Shown piece by piece: positions 61,769 through 64,000 of a stretch of DNA of 64,000 nt. The stretch comes from Cellulomonas sp. ES6. GTDB taxonomy: Bacteria; Actinomycetota; Actinomycetes; Actinomycetales; Cellulomonadaceae. Below the pieces are notes generated by a model. That model was not told the origin of the DNA and searched no databases. It was given only the letters and a program-made list of their open reading frames with translations. The position numbers and the translations under genes are program-made. The stretch lies in the NCBI RefSeq assembly GCF_030053835.1, contig NZ_CP125655.1, positions 1,364,001 to 1,428,000 of the forward strand, read 5' to 3'. Every line of letters starts with the position of its first letter. Position 1 is the stretch's first letter.

Positions 61769-62470
61769 TCAGGCCGGGGTGGCGAGGACCAGGCGCAGGA
61801 CGGTGTCCTCGACGAGGGCCCGCACCTGCGGGCGCGTCTCCTCGGCGAGCATGTCGCGGCCGAACAGCTCCCGGAACGTCGAGCGGTTGGCGGTGCGGAA
61901 GAACGCGAGCGCGCTGATCACCTGGTGCACGTCGAGGGCGGACGGCGCGTCGGGGCCGTCGCGGAACACCCCGGACGCCCGGCCGCGCGCCAGCACGTCG
62001 TCGAGGATCTCGAGCGCGACCTGGTTCACCTCGCGCGTCTCGGCGTCGAGGTGGCCGATCATCCCCTCCTCGAGGAGGTTCTCGAACAGCACCAGCCGGA
62101 CGAACGGCTCGTGGGTGGCGTCGTAGCAGAGCGTGGAGCGCACGAGCTCGCGCAGCGCGTCCTCGGGCGGCAGGTCCTCGAGGTGCAGCGACCGCTCCCG
62201 GTCCCGGGTGCCGCGGTACGACTCGACGAGGGCGGCGCGGTACAGCCCGTCCTTGGAGCCGAAGTAGTAGTAGATCATCCGCTTGGTGGTGTGGATGCGC
62301 TCCGCGATGGCGTCCACGCGCGCCCCGAGGAGGCCGCGGGCGGAGAACTCCTCGATCGCCGCCCCGAGGATCTCCTTGCGGGTCCGGTCCGCGTCGCGGG
62401 TGCGCGGCACCGCGGCACCGCCCGCCCCCGCGTCCCCGGAAGCCCCGGCCCCCTGCCCCGCGTCGGTCAT
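61769..62470 (-). CDS. TetR-family regulator 2 of the ydi-like cluster
   Basis: 233 residues. HTH: RTRKEILGAAIEEFSARGLL, GARVDAIAERIHTTKRMIYY, YFGSKDGLYRAALVESY; effector domain with PFVRLVLFENLLEEGMIG, VHQVISALAFFRTANRSTF and RELFGRDML. Strong paralogue of TetR 1 at 46513. GAGGGG lies 6 nt before ATG 62470; a longer frame to 62515 is less likely. Divergent from ydiB with operator-like site C between them. Confidence 0.92.
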   Translation of the reverse strand: MTDAGQGAGASGDAGAGGAAVPRTRDADRTRKEILGAAIEEFSARGLLGARVDAIAERIHTTKRMIYYYFGSKDGLYRAALVESYRGTRDRERSLHLEDLPPEDALRELVRSTLCYDATHEPFVRLVLFENLLEEGMIGHLDAETREVNQVALEILDDVLARGRASGVFRDGPDAPSALDVHQVISALAFFRTANRSTFRELFGRDMLAEETRPQVRALVEDTVLRLVLATPA

Positions 62471-62556
62471 CACCGCACCCCTCGCCTGATCGCCCTGCCT
62501 GGACCGACGCATCATCGCAGGACCATGGGCCCGGATCCGGGATCGAAGTCCCGTCA

Positions 62557-62574
62557 GAATGAACTAACGAGTAC
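62557..62574 (+). promoter_or_regulatory. Operator-like site C
   Basis: GAATGAACTAACGAGTAC, 24 bp before ydiB; 14 of 18 bases match site B. Positioned to control both tetR2 and ydiB-aroD. Confidence 0.65.
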
Positions 62575-62597
62575 GTCCACGAAGCACAGGAGTCCCG

Positions 62598-63476
62598 ATG
62601 CCCGACGGAACGATCCGCGCCATCACCGGCCACACCGAGCTGCTCGGCCTGATCGCCTACCCGATCCGGCACAGCCTGTCGCCGCGGATGCACAACCTCG
62701 CGCTCGCCGAGCTCGGCCTCGACTACGCGTACCTCGCCTTCGAGGTCGACAACGACGGCCTGGCCGACGCGGTCACCGGCCTCAAGGCCCTGCGGGTGCG
62801 CGGCTGGAACGTGTCGATGCCGAACAAGATCGCGATCGTCCCGATGCTCGACGACCTGTCCCCCGCCGCGCGCCTCGTCGGCGCGGTCAACACGGTGGTC
62901 AACGACGGCGGCCGCCTCACCGGGCACGTGACCGACGGCACCGGCTACATGACCGCCCTGCGGGAGGCCGGGGTCGACCCCGTCGGGCAGCGGATCACCC
63001 TGATCGGCGCCGGCGGCGCGGGCACCGCGATCGCCGTCCAGGCCGCCCTCGACGGCGTCGCCCGCATCGACATCTTCAACCGCCGCGACGCCGTCTGGCC
63101 GGTCGCCGAGCACACCGTGCGCACCATCGCGGAGCACACGGACGCGACCGCCGTGCTGCACGACCTGGACGACCTCGACGACTTCCGCGCGTGCGTCGAC
63201 GAGTCCGTCGTGCTGGCGAACGCCACCAACGTCGGCATGGGCGCCCTGGCGGGGCTGAACCCGCTGCCGGCGGCCGACGTGCTGCGGCCGGACCTGTTCG
63301 TCTCCGACGTCGTCTACAGCCCGCCGCGCACGCCGTTCCTCGAGCAGGCGGAGGCCGCCGGGTGCCGCACCATGAACGGACTCGGCATGATGCTCCACCA
63401 GGGCGCCGCGGCGTTCGAGCTGTGGACCGGCAAGCCGATGCCGGTCGAGCACGTGCGCGCCGAGCTGTTCGGCTGA
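62598..63476 (+). CDS. ydiB: Quinate/shikimate dehydrogenase, YdiB-like
   Basis: 292 residues. IAYPIRHSLSPRMHNLALAE and YLAFEVDNDGL match YdiB as I recall it more closely than biosynthetic AroE; the catalytic Lys sits in WNVSMPNK, Asp in VTDGTGY, the nucleotide loop in LIGAGGAGTAIAVQAALDG, and IFNRRDA is the YdiB-like coenzyme motif that accepts NAD as well as NADP. It interconverts quinate/3-dehydroquinate and shikimate/3-dehydroshikimate. AGGAG lies 6 nt before ATG 62598. It is followed 19 bp later by aroD, the same pair as in E. coli. Confidence 0.93.
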   Translation: MPDGTIRAITGHTELLGLIAYPIRHSLSPRMHNLALAELGLDYAYLAFEVDNDGLADAVTGLKALRVRGWNVSMPNKIAIVPMLDDLSPAARLVGAVNTVVNDGGRLTGHVTDGTGYMTALREAGVDPVGQRITLIGAGGAGTAIAVQAALDGVARIDIFNRRDAVWPVAEHTVRTIAEHTDATAVLHDLDDLDDFRACVDESVVLANATNVGMGALAGLNPLPAADVLRPDLFVSDVVYSPPRTPFLEQAEAAGCRTMNGLGMMLHQGAAAFELWTGKPMPVEHVRAELFG

Positions 63477-63495
63477 GACGCCCCGAGGAGGAGCC

Positions 63496-64000
63496 ATGAC
63501 CAGCACGCCGACCCCTGCACCCACGCCCGTCACCGTGCGCGGCACCACGATCGGCGGCGGCCGTCCCGTCGTCGTCGTGCCGCTGACCGCCGCCACGGTG
63601 GAGGAGCTGCTCGCCGAGGCGCGCACCGTCGTCGCGGCGGGCCCGGACGTCGTGGAGTGGCGCGTCGACCACCTCGGGCGCGGGGTCGTCGGCCCCACCG
63701 AGGCGACCGTCGCGGGGCGCGCGCTGCGCGAGGCGCTGGGCGACCTGCCGCTGCTCGCCACCATCCGCACGACGGCGGAGGGCGGGCTCGCGGCCGTCGC
63801 GGACGACGAGTACGTCGCGATCTACCGTGCGGTCGTGGCGGCCGGCGTCGCGGACCTCGTGGACGTCGAGGTGATGCGGTCGCAGGAGGCCGTCGCCGAG
63901 CTGGTCGCGCTGGCGCACGCCGCCGGGGTGGCGGTCGTCGCGTCCAACCACGACTTCGACGCCACACCCCCGCGCGAGGAGATCGTCCGGCGGCTGCACC
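63496..64000 (+). CDS. aroD: Type I 3-dehydroquinate dehydratase, 3' end cut off
   Basis: 168 residues visible; the window ends before the Schiff-base Lys region. Motifs seen: VVVVPLTAATVEELLAEA, VEWRVDHLG (substrate-binding Glu and Arg), ATIRTTAEGG, and the active-site His loop ASNHDFDATPP. It converts 3-dehydroquinate to 3-dehydroshikimate reversibly. Actinobacteria usually use the unrelated type II enzyme for biosynthesis, so a type I copy here points to a catabolic role with YdiB. GAGGAGGAG precedes ATG 63496. Confidence 0.93.
   Translation, partial: MTSTPTPAPTPVTVRGTTIGGGRPVVVVPLTAATVEELLAEARTVVAAGPDVVEWRVDHLGRGVVGPTEATVAGRALREALGDLPLLATIRTTAEGGLAAVADDEYVAIYRAVVAAGVADLVDVEVMRSQEAVAELVALAHAAGVAVVASNHDFDATPPREEIVRRLH

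Noticed and set aside
46416..64000. Classical aromatic-amino-acid biosynthesis cluster
   Set aside because: Dehydroquinase is type I, the dehydrogenase is YdiB-like and no aroA, aroB, aroC or aroG is present; the neighbours are CoA and electron-transfer enzymes.

Overview
The window comes from a very GC-rich actinobacterium. The likely placement is Micrococcales, Cellulomonas-like, inferred from four signs: the actinobacterial gene order pth-rplY-prs-glmU plus metG-tatD-rpfB-rsmA-ispE, frequent GTG starts with stop-start overlaps, leaderless TANNNT promoters, and a LAXTG-type wall protein. No rRNA, CRISPR array, prophage or insertion sequence was seen. One tRNA-Gln gene is present.

Layout. 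(1) 1-10421: end of an exopolysaccharide or cell-surface glycan locus, with a cut-off GT2 glycosyltransferase, a Wzy-like polymerase/ligase, four further glycosyltransferases, a Wzz/tyrosine-kinase-like protein whose Walker A motif is destroyed, and a priming sugar-phosphate transferase. (2) 10800-15422: housekeeping minus-strand block pth, rplY, prs, glmU. (3) 15715-18486: LAXTG surface protein and a VOC protein. (4) 18492-27378: a complete sugar PTS. The minus-strand operon EIIBC - enoate-reductase-like flavoprotein - EIIA - 6-phospho-beta-glucosidase - LicT antiterminator is divergent from ptsH-ptsI, and each arm begins with a RAT antiterminator element next to a terminator or hairpin. (5) 27484-35329: small Cys protein, tRNA-Gln, TetR, MarR, a NatAB-like ABC exporter, a two-component system and an ABC-F ATPase. 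(6) 35454-43567: metG, tatD, two tandem Rpf-like cell wall hydrolases, rsmA, ispE. (7) 43575-45689: GIN-domain lipoprotein and an aminotransferase.

(8) 45721-64000 is the most striking part. It matches, almost gene for gene, the poorly understood E. coli ydi locus (ydiN, ydiB, aroD, ydiO, ydiQRST, fadK): two MFS carriers (one ShiA/MHS-like, one YdiM/YdiN-like), two acyl-CoA dehydrogenases, a CaiB-type CoA-transferase in place of YdiF, FixC, FixX, a FadK-like CoA ligase, FixA, FixB, an FAD/FMN/4Fe-4S enoate-reductase-like protein, a YdiB-like quinate/shikimate dehydrogenase, type I dehydroquinase and a shikimate kinase. Two paralogous TetR regulators sit in it, and a shared 18-bp operator-like motif occurs at five places covering every major promoter of the cluster. 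The inferred job is import of quinate or shikimate, interconversion through dehydroquinate and dehydroshikimate, CoA activation, and reduction of ring double bonds with electrons delivered by a FixABCX complex, so that hydroaromatic acids serve as electron sinks (or the reverse, oxidative direction).

Non-coding architecture is rich: a dispersed nested palindrome with 19-bp period (three copies, all 3' of genes), several long perfect hairpins between convergent genes, and at least seven apparently leaderless genes. All functional assignments are from reading the sequence; no database search was run.
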